A stretch of DNA of 64,000 nucleotides from Pterobdella sp. o SKG-2022 (taxonomy: Eukaryota > Annelida > Clitellata > Hirudinida > Piscicolidae): positions 4,961,896 through 5,025,895 of the forward strand of contig OZ038320.1 of NCBI GenBank assembly GCA_964035795.1, given 5' to 3'. Positions 1 through 10,634 of this stretch are shown piece after piece. The number at the start of each line of letters is the position of its first letter. Within the stretch, counting starts at the first letter, position 1. The notes under the pieces were generated by a model. It saw only the letters and a list, made by a program, of their open reading frames with translations, did not search any database and was not told where the DNA came from. The translations under genes and the position numbers were made by a program.

Positions 1-186
1 TGTGAATGAGCAATACTCTTGTGATTTAAAAAACTTTGAATATTATTAAAATATGGATATCTTGTAAAAAAATTATACATTGTTGGGAATGTGAAAAATA
101 TTAGGTCCGTATATAATCTGAACAGTGCCATAAAAATCCATTTATTTCTCTCCCCAACTAAAACACTATTCCCCCCATCCACAAAC

Positions 187-3100
187 CTGATCCAAATGCC
201 TATCCATCAACACAGAAGTATGATGCATAATGGTGTGTTCAAGGCATGTCCATATCTTGGCCACACACCCCTCATTCAATGATAATTTTTCACACAAATC
301 TCGTAAGCGTGTGCTTGCTAGCGTGTAGACCTGGGTGGTGAAGTGGATGATGTGGTGGGAGGTTGTTTGACTGAAAAACAGTAGTTTGGTTATGACTGTC
401 AGGGTTTGGGGGATTTATCTAGGATTTGTGATGTGGTGGGGGTTGTTTGTGAGAGGGTTTGGTGGTGTGATAATAGGAGTTGTACGATAGTTGTGGTTTT
501 TAAATTTTTGTGGCATTGCTAGATAGGTGTCTTATAATAATAATTTAGAAAAAAACATTATTTTTTTTTGCGTTAAAGTGGTGATGAATGCCTTATAATG
601 CACATGTGATAATAAAAAAATAATCCTTCATACGCTAAAAAAATTAATGTGATTTAAAAGCGTTGAAAAAGTTTAATTATAAAGTGTGCAACCTTCGAGA
701 GGCTTGTCTTAGCTATATAGTCATGATACAATGTAAACCAACTTTTCTGAAAAACAAAGGAACACTGCCAGACTTTTTAGGTTTGTTGAAGGTGGGATTG
801 TCTGTATTGGAGGAAGCAGAAGTAGCGGTGGTGGTGATGGAGGAGGTGGATGTGGTAAGTTTGGGTGGAGGGGCTTCAGTTAATGGTGTTGCATCTTGTA
901 ACTTCCTTTTCACTGGTTTTGTAGGCTGTAGTTTGGTGGTTGTTAGCTTAGTTTTAGCAACAGTTACAGCCGATGTTGTTTGTGTTGAAGTGGTGGATGG
1001 TGTGGAGGAAAGAGTAGTGGTAGTTTGTCGGGTTTGACGAGTAGCTATGGGAGATGTTTTGAAGATCAACATTGGAGGGGATGATGGAGGAACGATAAAA
1101 CTCCCAGGTGATCTACAACTCTGAGCTGCTGATATCACTATATGCTGCTGCTTAGCTGGCAACTTGATATGGGTCACAGGCTTAGAAGGAGCTGTGGTAA
1201 GCACCAGCTGCTGTCTTGCTTGTGTCTTAACAACTGAAGTTGTGCTGGCAGCTGAAGTGGTTGCTAAGGTGGTGGTTGGTGTGTCGAAGAGCCTTCGACG
1301 AGTTGGGATGGGTGAGACAAAGGTTTCATGGATAGGGCGGTTGACTGGAGATCCTTTGTGTGATTGATTATCTAATATTCAACTATGTTAATAGAATTGT
1401 AATAATTATACAGCTGTTTGGAAATGCTCTATAAAAAATATCTACAAAAACACAAATTTTGACAACTCAAGCTCAAGTAACACACAAAAAATCACCATAT
1501 TTATATTATTCATACATTATATTTATTTCTGTTATTTACTTCAAAATAATATTCCTCATAATCATGACAATGATGTGACTAACCAGCCAAATTCACCATG
1601 ACCTTCATGACATTGTTGACAGGGGATGAAAATGATGATGAAGTAGTGGTAGTCTGAGTTGCATTGCTGAACTGACTCGGTAGTAGAACCTGACATGGGT
1701 TTATGTATAATTTATCAAGATAAATAATTGGTTCCACATTTAAACTTTATTTCTAATAGATTATTAAATAAAAATATAGGAAAATATTACAAAAAGCAAT
1801 AATGAGAATACTGTACTAGAAACAAACATTATGGATTATTGAGAAACTTATTACATAAAGCTTTTTGTAACAACATCAAGACACTTGATAATGTAAGATG
1901 TGTTTGTTTTTAGTACATTGATTTCCGGCTATTTTACGTAGAACGCTGTAGTAAGGCATGTATAACACGACAAACACAATTATTGAAAAAACTAGGATAA
2001 TACTACAAACATTAGTATACAAAACCCAATAATCAATATATAGATAACAAACATCAGCTACAGAAGGGACATCTCCAAACTTCTCGAGCACCTGCCACAA
2101 TACTGAATCATTCTTCCACACCAACCAGTCCAATATGGTCTCTTCAACCTGAGGTCATTGTGTGAATGGTAAGTTAGTGCTTGGATGGGTGGAGAGATGA
2201 GGAAAATAGATTTATATATATAAATTGATGGGTAGTTAATAAGATAGATAAAAAATAGATGAGTTCATAGATAAGCATTATCATCATACAATATGCAGAT
2301 AAATAGATAAACAGATAGATAGTAAGATAGATAGATAATGGTTACAAACCCTGTTCAAATGCTTGACAATATCCCTGGACAGCCCCCTTTCCACCCTGTT
2401 CACTATCTCTATCACCTGTGCAGATGTCGTTATGTGCATGTTAATAATATAATTTTGAAACATCATTTTATTTTTCAATTTACCAATATTATTTTTATTG
2501 AAATCTTATAACCATTAATATTATAATTACTATAAGTATGGTCACATCTTATAATCACATCCAACATTATAATCAATATTATTAATGATATGCTAGCACC
2601 TTATAGAAGGAGAAAGCAGGAATTTCCAGAGTGTCAATCACCCAAGGGAACACTCTGTGATATATTATTATTGTTGTTTTTTATGCAGTTAATAAATTCA
2701 ATGTCATGAATATGCCAATATGAGAACTCAAAACTATACTTACACTTCAAAATAAAAGTTGGATAACAATTAATTATTAGAAAACATAATATAATTATTT
2801 ATTATTATTATCAGTAGTAGTACAAAAATTAGCACTATTATTATCATTTATAAAAGTAAAAATGCAATTTGAAGATACTTGTGTGAGTTATAAGAGAAGA
2901 GGACGATCTCAATGGACACGGCAAATAAGGTCTTATGTAAGTCAGCCTGACCTAGTAATGTCTGTATAGGAAGTTGTTGTAGTAAATGATGATGATAATT
3001 TTATGATTATATCTATTTATTATCACTTTTATTTATTATATTTATTGATTAAATATTGTATTTATTTATTATTTGAAATATTTATTGATCATGTCTTATC

Positions 3101-6100
3101 TATTTTTATTACTAAACTTAGGTTTATTGAATATATACCTTTTTTAGAAAATGAGTAATTTGAATGTGATAAAACTATCTTGGGTATGCTATGCAGACTA
3201 CACTAACAAAAATTTTAATTCAAAAACATGAATAAAAACTTAAGATATGTGAAATAAAAATAATAGGCAAAAAAATAATAATTCAAACAAAAACACCAGT
3301 AACCTCAGGGATACTAGACATGGAATTGGACAGAGAAGGGTTGCGACTCTCACTTAAAATGATCTTCTCGAGCAGGGAGTAATACAGGCTGATTGAAAGT
3401 TGCAGTCTCGGCTGCGAGAAATCCATGGGAGTGTTGTCTGAGGTGCTGGTGCTAGGTGTGCCATTGGTGGTCTGATGATTGAGAGTAGTGATTAGGGATA
3501 ATGGGTGTGGTATTATTATGATGCTCAATCCATGCTAGCATGGAAACAGACATAAAACAGGGATGATGGTTGGTGAGTAGTATGATCAGAGTACAATAAA
3601 ATTAAATATGTAATCGGTGAAAAAAATTCAAGAGTTTCTAAAGCACGTTATTATACAATAAGGTTGTTGGTGAAACGGTTGTGTTATGGTTGGCGTTTAT
3701 GTTTTGATGAGAAAGAAAGTGGGTTTTGCATATAATAAAAATGAGAAAAAATATTTATAAATAACAATAAAAACCTGCATATAAGATTGACAGAAGATTT
3801 TCCCAAGTTCCCCTATTTGTTTTGCTATTTTATCTGCAGGACTGTGTGAACAAGAACTGCAAATTTTTAAATTAATATATTGTGAATTGTGAAGTCTGTA
3901 TTGAAGGTATAATTAAAACAGCACTTTTTCAAATTATCCCTTCAAATACACAAAACTTTTCAATAAGTATTTCTACATTTTTATTTTTTGATTGCTTCAT
4001 TGAATCATCTTATTCTTCATCATTCTTTAATCCTGATTTATTTGAACAAAAAACTGATCTTCAAATAAATTTATAATTCTGCTACTTTTGACATAAATCA
4101 AAAACTATTGCCATTAACAACTTTGCAGGCAACTAGGTGAAAAAAGCACTGAGCTGGCATAGCTCAGCTGGTAGAGCGTTAGACTAGTTATTTAAAGTAA
4201 CCAGGTTCAATCCCATGTGGAGTGACAATTATATACACAAGGAGTAGTGCCCTGTGAAACATCTGTTGAGCTAACAAAACCCCAATATGAGGCGAATAAA
4301 AGTCAATCTAAAAAAAATTCTAATTATAATTTCAACCCACGCTAGCATGAGTGAAAATAATCTTTTACTACTATATTGATTACCATTAAATTTAAATCTC
4401 TACAAAATTCAGTTCATACCATATGGCACACGTTATCTCAAATCAAAGGCTAAACACCACCCCTCCCCTTACTACCCCAACATACTTGAATATTTTAGTA
4501 AGCTCATCTGAGGGACGGCCCTTGCGATCAGCGAGTAAGGTAAGCAGGGCTCCAACACTGTGAGTGGCTGTGGATACTGGCGAGAATATGGCGTCTTTGC
4601 TGCCCAGGTATCGTCGGTTGGTCAGTGGGGTGTGGAGGTGAAGAGGCTTGTGCTGTTTATAGGGAGATATGGCAATGGTTCAGTTGGGGTGTGGGGTTGA
4701 GTGATTAATCAATCGATAGCTAGGTGATGGTGTGCTTGTAGGTGGGAAAAAAAACAAGTGAAAGTAGAATAATTAGAAGTGTGAGTTTATATTTTAATTA
4801 TTTTTCTAATCTTTTTATATGTGAAACTAGTTATATTAATAAATTTAAAAAAAAACGAAAGATACATTCAATTTTTATCATCATGCACACCCACCCAGGT
4901 TTTTACAAAATGTCCCTAACAGACTTTAAACCTTGATGAAAATCTAACCATTCATGAATACACCCTCAATAACTCTGAACACTTACATGTCTACATACCA
5001 ACAAACCTGAAAACCCCTAATCATAAAACACTACTGGACCATTCATTAAAAAGCCTCGAACCCATCTTGCTCTTCAAACAAATCATACACCAATCCACCT
5101 CCCACCAGAGACCCTACACCAGCCAACCTCTGAAAAAGCTTCCAGCTGCAAAGTCTTAAGCCTCTTCTCAAAGGTTTTGATCAGGGTATCTTGGCCCCCT
5201 TCCTCATTGTTACATGACGGTATGGTGACTTGAGAGTTGGCTGTGGGCACCTGTGCGTTGTTGCAGGTGGAAGGAGGCGAGGGTATTTCAGGGTTGGTGC
5301 CGCCTATAAACTCCCTCTCATCAAAATCTCCAGAGTTTAAAACATACTCTTCATAAGCTTTGTTTAGTGCTTTGCTGGTTGGGTGATTTATTGGTATTAA
5401 TTTTTCAGTGGTGTATGCTGCTGTAAATGAGTATTGTTCAAACAATTTTAATCCCACTATTGTTTATCTATTAAAATATGTACTAATTATGCATGTTTTA
5501 TTAATATAAAGATTCAACAAAAAAGCAAAAGTATTTTCCAAGACTAATCACATTACCACGTAAATTGTCTGTTAATAACGTCATCAATATAACGAGTGTC
5601 ATAGAAGCAAGCTCACTTGTTTTTGTCAAAGTTCTCAATTTCAAGTACTCTCATGAGATTTTCAGCGTTGCCTACTAACACCTGTATTTGTCATCATTAT
5701 AATCACCAATGTAACTAAAATACCATCATGAATTCTCACATATACTTCTCATATGAGGTAATCATGTAAATGTGTAATGATGATAATGATACCTTGTTTT
5801 CAAAAAGTTTTCTAATGTAAGCCTTCCAATAATAGTTTTTGATTTCCTTCGCTTCTATCTCTATTCCTGTGAATCATCATTGTGGCAGTGAAATTAATAA
5901 TAAAAATAAAAATAATCAGAATAATAAAAATAATAGTATTAATAAAACTGGATGGCTAACATGCAATATGAAGTGGTATTTATATAGCATAAACAGTATT
6001 GTTAAATCCCTTGCTACAAATTTATTGTAATGAAAACACATTGTGGAACAGGTTTCAACTTTTGGCCAACATGTAATCAGACTACAACTTTGGATAATTA

Positions 6101-8590
6101 ATCTAATGCTCTACCAACTGAGTTGAATGAGTAAAAAAAATTGAAAAAAAAATACAAAAAAGAAGTAAAAACAAGAATACAAACCGAATGGATTTTTAAA
6201 ATACAATAAATTTTTTTGGATCTAACAAAAAAAAATAATAAAAATAAAAACAGCACTGACCTAGATACTTATGGCACAGGTCAGACAGAATGCATGGGGG
6301 CTTGCTTGGTGGCCTGTAATCCCTCAGTACAAAGTTCTTTGGAAGACCTTATTATGATATTATTTCTATTAGTATTTCTGATGTTATTTATATCAAGATT
6401 GTTTATCTTTTTATTATCAGTGTTTTTATTAATCACTAAGTTGTTATTGATTTTATTTATTATTAGTTATTTATTGACATATTATTAGGTTTGATTTAAA
6501 ACATTACATCAGATTTGACTTGATGTTTTATTATAATCCAATAACACACTATACTTTTAATCACACACAAGAGCACAACCTTGGAAATTAGGATTGAGAA
6601 GGTCAGTCCTATTGGACAGAAGAGCATTGGCGAACACCCAATCAACACAACACAACAGTAGGTGAAAACAATTTACCAGGTCATCACTAATACTAGAGAA
6701 TTTACCTGTTTTGGTGTTGTGGTTGTTATAACGTATAATGATTCATCATGAAGATGGGATTCAAAACTAACTGAATGGTTTTGAGAACAAAATCAATTGA
6801 AAAATTTTTCTTTTTTTGATGACGTGAAACAAGATTGTGAGAGGATATTTAAAATATCTCAAAAAATTATCTAAAATAATTTTTGTCGTTTATATTTACT
6901 TGGTAATTCATCCATGTAGTGTTAATACTTGTAGGATCTAATTTTAGTAATTTTCTCTTGCATAAAAATATTAAGAAGAAAAACAAAAAAAAAATATTTT
7001 TAATGAAAAAAAATAAAAACAGAGTGTTCTAATAACAATAGAAATCTAATGGAATAATACCATCACCTTTCACTTGAACAAATGCAGTCCAACAAAATAC
7101 AAACACCTCTCCTACGTTCACTGTCGTTCTCCTTTGATAATAATAATAATGAAATAATAACAAGTGTTTGAAAACGAGGTCACAAAAGCATTACATGAGA
7201 CACTTAACTAGGGCCATGACTAATGATATCAAAAACAACAACAATAATAATAATTCATTATAAAAAACTTATGAAATTTCATGTACACATGATGATTTCA
7301 GTTTGAAATATAAAAAAATAAAACTTGGTGAACTTTGAAAATATTTTTGAAAATTTTTTATGCTAAAAAAGTCATAAACAAAAAAAAATATAAAAAAACA
7401 ATAAAACTCACTTAGATCTCCTTCCTTTGATGCCTTTATGAATGGCTTCGTTGGCAGAAGTTGTAGAAGCAACAATGGCCTGGTCATTGTTGACATTGAA
7501 AATATCCTTAAAGATTGGAAGAAACTTCCGAAAGGTGACTGTTGACACACAGAAGTTTCTTTCCAAACGGTTTACCTATATTGTTGTAGTGATGAGGGTG
7601 ATGTTGTATATGTGGTGAAATAAAGTGATGTTGTATATGTGGTGATATAAGGTGATGTCGTATATTTGGTGATATAAAGTGTTGTAGTGATGGTGGTGGT
7701 ATTGTTGATGTGGTTGTGATAGTGGTGTTTATATTATAATGGTGATAGTGGTAGTATTATAAAGCTGCTGATGATGATAGTAGAACGATTGCAAGTTGTT
7801 GGCTAAATCATCTTTATAACTGACATTTTTTCAAACTTAAAAAAATTCGCTAAAGCAGACTACAAATTTTTAATTTGAAATGATATTAACATAGGTGATG
7901 ATACCAGTAATGAAATAAACGAAAATAATAGAAAAAATAAAATGCATAATTCAAATCAAAGACTTTAATTAACTGAACACAGCTTTTCATAAGCTAAACA
8001 CACGTTATCAACTTATTGTACACAAATTAATTTTTATTAAAATAGAAATAATCAAAAGAAAAAGAATAACAGCAATAATGAAAATAACAGCAACAAAAAT
8101 AAAAGCAACAGTTCAAATAATAGCAATAATAATAACCTTATCCCTGAAGTTTGCCGGTAGGGATGCCATGTCAACCCATTTAAGCATCTTCTTAAAAAAC
8201 TCTATGAGGCTGTGATAATAATAATAAAAATTAAAATAATAAGAACAGGAATAAAAACCATGAAATCATCAATAATATAAATATAATATTGGATAAAAAA
8301 AAATTAATAAATGAGAATTTGACAGATATGCAAGTAAAATAAATATTGATGAATATATAATATAATCAAGATGAAGAATATACAAATAAATCAATATATA
8401 AATATAAAATCAATATTAAATAAATAAAAAAATCGAAAAATAAATGATTTTTTTTGAGCCACAGTGAAATGAGGAGATTTACAAACTATAAAAGTTTTTG
8501 AATAAAAGCAACATTTCCAAGTCAACTTGACAATGTTGCTTTGATAAGAAAAGCTTGGTGTTTTAATGAAAACTAAGTCTCTGCAAAAAT

Positions 8591-8645
<55 letters not shown>

Positions 8646-9918
8646 CAATTTTAAATAAATATAAAAATCAATATATAATCCTTGATGATTGAGTGGTGTA
8701 AAACATGGCAGTTGACAGTTATGTGTGATGAATCAAGCACTCCTAATAGATAACACTAGAACTTGATGGAAATTAACATTTAGCTTGTGAGAAATGAAAA
8801 AAAATAAAATACAAGGCTTCTGTATGATAGTTTGAAAGTTTTTGAAGCCTGATGATTAACAAAAAAATTAGTTTTAAAATAAATACATTGATTCTTTCAG
8901 AGTTTTTATTTTAGCAATGAAATAATTATACTATACTTAATATCACAAATTAAGTCTTTGACAAAAATGTCAAAATAGTAGAATATATCCAGGCCAATGT
9001 TAATAACAGAATTTTTTATCTAAACCTTTCATTAATAATGAAAATTACAACAGTGAGTAATAATGAAAGTAATTACATTAGATAATAATGATGAATAACA
9101 CTATTTAAACTAATTCTGAGTGCTTATTGCTTGACTCATATAGCTAAATTGACAAAGAATTAATTAGATGTTACTATATCTTTGATGATGAAAAAATTAT
9201 TGGATTATAATAACAATTATTGTTGATTAAAGCAAAAAAAATTTTTCAATTATCATCTTATGCATATCGACACTATTAACAATATTTCAAGAACTATTAA
9301 TAGCTTCAACTGATGATGATTCAACCTTAGTTTAGTGGTTCTCAAAAGTCTTGTTAGAGACACAAAGTTTCCCTCAATCTCCTCTAAACCAGATATGGAA
9401 GCCACTTGGCATAGTCTACATGATACATATAGACAACAGGCTAGCCAATGCAGTGAATCACCCTTTATTGTGATATAGTAAATTAAAATTAATCAATAAA
9501 GATTTTAAGTAGACAAATTTTTGAGATTACTAGTAAAAAAAAATTAAATTCAAATTTTATGATAATTCAATGAGTTTAAACAATTTTATTTAATCAAAAA
9601 AACATCCTATATTTGAAATGTCATTGATGTTTGAATAATGGTGTTTGATCAGATAAGTTTCAAATTATTCATTAAATAAAATTTTCTTTTATAGGTGGTA
9701 TGAAATAACTTATTTTAATATATCATTTCTCAAGTAACTGTTTTACAAATTTAAACGTTGAAACTTTATAATCGTACTTCAAGAGTGTAGTTGTAAGACA
9801 GACGATCAAACGCCTCCCAAGCATCTTCTTCTGTGCCTGCATCTACATTTAAATCCAAACATAAAGTCCGCAATCTTTCTCTAACTTTCGCCTGTTCTCC
9901 ATCGTCAGGCATCCCCAT
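187..9918 (-). CDS. RBL1: Retinoblastoma-like pocket protein (p107/p130 type), 20 exons, 3' end off the left edge
   Basis: Nuclear pocket protein that binds E2F/DP and represses cell-cycle genes. Coding exons, in order: 9918-9778, 9462-9326, 8209-8137, 7575-7412, 7131-7067, 6705-6580, 6347-6261, 5866-5793, 5681-5617, 5374-5128, 4652-4486, 3856-3775, 3471-3304, 2961-2879, 2654-2600, 2415-2350, 2148-2053, 1689-1584, 1353-743, 330-187. All 19 introns are GT-AG with matching phases, and the joined frame is 919 codons without a stop. The N-terminal cyclin-like region (1-390) has HWLACCLYV, SLIEFFKKM and YEEYVLNSGDFDER. Pocket A (about 394-640) has TPLTNRRYL and GLSRDIVKHLN. The spacer (about 640-858) has RRRLF at 686-690. 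Pocket B starts with GSVPLFFRK and continues to WTCLEHTIMHHT. Human p107 is about 1,068 aa, so roughly 150-200 residues are missing off the edge. The start is the ATG at 9918; a second ATG lies two codons on. RBL1 versus RBL2 cannot be settled, since many invertebrates have one RBL. Confidence 0.95.
743..1353 (-). other. RBL1: RBL exon 19: spacer with cyclin-binding RRRLF motif, leading into pocket B
   Basis: This is by far the largest exon (611 nt, residues 668-871). It encodes a Thr/Ser/Pro/Lys-rich, probably disordered spacer with several SP/TP dipeptides that could be CDK sites (FVSPIP, CRSPGS, SSPP, KTSPIA, TPLT). Near its start is RRRLF followed by DTP, like the KRRLF cyclin A/E docking motif of vertebrate p107 and p130. 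The exon ends in KSGSVPLFFRK, the first helix of pocket B, and the donor falls at the same K/V position as in the family. It begins with GA, completing a glycine codon split by the donor after 1584. The overlapping plus-strand frames here are shadows. Confidence 0.92.
3522..3562 (+). repeat. SINE tail-like fragment with CATGCTAGCATGG
   Basis: CAATCCATGCTAGCATGG followed by ACAGACATAAAAC and a GATG-rich end resembles, from memory, the conserved tail of cephalopod/molluscan (Ceph-type) SINEs. A related string occurs at 4334-4352. It lies in the acceptor-side intron of RBL exon 13. Confidence 0.4.
4153..4364 (+). mobile_element. tRNA-derived SINE (copy in RBL intron 11)
   Basis: The head has a pol III A box (TAGCTCAGCTGG, 4160-4171) and B box (GGTTCAATCCC, 4204-4214) with tRNA-like spacing. 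It is followed by a non-tRNA body and by CAACCCACGCTAGCATGAG near 4334-4352. It lies antisense within the RBL gene. The anticodon arm is malformed and a long body follows, so this is a SINE rather than a tRNA gene. Confidence 0.7.
5890..6133 (-). mobile_element. tRNA-derived SINE (copy in RBL intron 7)
   Basis: Read on the minus strand, it starts with CAACTCAGTTGGTAGAGCAT (A box, about 6113-6124) and runs through a body containing CATTACAATAAATTTGTAGC. It continues to GCTATATAAATACCAC and ends in an ATT-rich tail (5893-5950). Head, body and tail order match the copy at 25198-25457. The B box is degraded. Confidence 0.68.
8475..8590. mobile_element. Inverted-repeat element, family D (RBL intron 2)
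   Basis: Imperfect arms face each other (AAAAGCAACATTTCCAAG; CTTGACAATGTTGCTTT). The right half, through GATAAGAAAAGCTTGGTGTT and TTAATGAAAACTAAGT, matches one arm of the 13801-13969 element. It is probably a decayed MITE. Confidence 0.5.
8593..8643. repeat. (AT)n microsatellite
   Basis: About 25 uninterrupted AT units lie in RBL intron 2, directly beside the inverted-repeat element at 8475-8590. The Tyr/Ile-alternating open frame across it is an artefact. Confidence 0.95.
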
Positions 9919-10634
9919 TTTATTATACAATAATAAAATCAAAAAAAAATTTTAAATTTTTTAAATTATTTTTATTTTATTAGAGAAATCCGGAACTTAA
10001 TTCCAAGTCCAAAATTTTTTAGCTATAAAGTTTTATTAAGCCTCCGAAGAAATGCGATCAAATATCGAAGGAATTTTTATGAAATGAAACAATAGATAAC
10101 AGCGCTAAAATGGGTTCTTTCTCACGAATATGCCATCGAAAAGTTGTCTTTATATGCATAAGCGGGATTCACTGTACACATATCTCGGAAACTATTGGCG
10201 CGAATCTATGTTCTACGAAAGACATTATACATTTAAGCAAAATATTTCTATAAGATTTCTTTACTATTTATTACAAAATTATTTAATTTTTATTTTTGGA
10301 AAGTTAATGTGAAATTTAATTTAAACAAAAACTGTATGAAATGCATAATTATCGGGCCATATCAGAAGCATCTTATACGTGTCTAAAAATAGATTATCTT
10401 GAACTGTCGGTTAAACGCTTCAAAATTTTCTTTGCCAAAGTTCATTCTAGAATTATCTTTGGGCCGGCTTTCATTTTTTGCAAAGGTGGTTAATTACTTT
10501 TTCAAAAATAAATATTTAAAAATAAATTTAACCAATTAAATACGTTGTTGCGGCATATTTTTCTAGTCAGGGCATAACAATTGCAATAGTTTAACTTTGA
10601 ACTACAATTAAACACGGTTTAATTATAAATACAG
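9919..10634. promoter_or_regulatory. Shared head-to-head promoter region of RBL (minus) and ST13 (plus)
   Basis: 716 bp separate the two start codons, which diverge, so both 5' UTRs and core promoters must lie here unless a distant untranslated exon exists. The interval holds a palindromic E2F-type site at 10194-10205, whose first half also reads as an inverted CCAAT (ATTGG), and a CCAAT at 10532-10536 about 100 nt before the ST13 ATG. It has slightly more CpG (cgaag, gcgc, gcgatc) than the DNA around it. No convincing TATA box was seen for either direction. The transcription start sites are not determined. Confidence 0.75.
10194..10205. promoter_or_regulatory. Palindromic E2F-type site
   Basis: ATTGGCGCGAAT contains TTGGCGCGAA, a full match to the ten-base core of the palindromic E2F consensus TTTSGCGCSAAA. 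CpG/GC-rich strings of this kind are very rare in the window. It lies 276 nt upstream of the RBL start codon and 430 nt upstream of the ST13 start codon. Vertebrate p107 is itself E2F-regulated, so negative feedback on RBL is plausible; this is inferred from sequence only. Confidence 0.6.

Noticed and set aside
663..1037. 124-codon plus-strand frame, Val/Gly-rich
   Set aside because: It is the antisense shadow of RBL exon 19, whose minus-strand frame has clear pocket-protein similarity and splice sites.
4153..4226. Possible functional tRNA gene
   Set aside because: A and B boxes are good but the anticodon and acceptor stems do not pair properly, and related heads with SINE bodies occur elsewhere in the window.
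7269..7550. 93-codon minus-strand frame
   Set aside because: It overlaps RBL exon 4 in a wrong frame; the conserved frame (LERNF, FRKFLPIF) is one base over.
10130..10312. 60-codon plus-strand frame in the divergent promoter
   Set aside because: No family resemblance or splice context, and it covers the regulatory region between two firm start codons.
10445..10452. TTCTAGAA as a heat-shock element for ST13
   Set aside because: Only one inverted pair of the heat-shock unit is present; the neighbouring units required on either side do not match.
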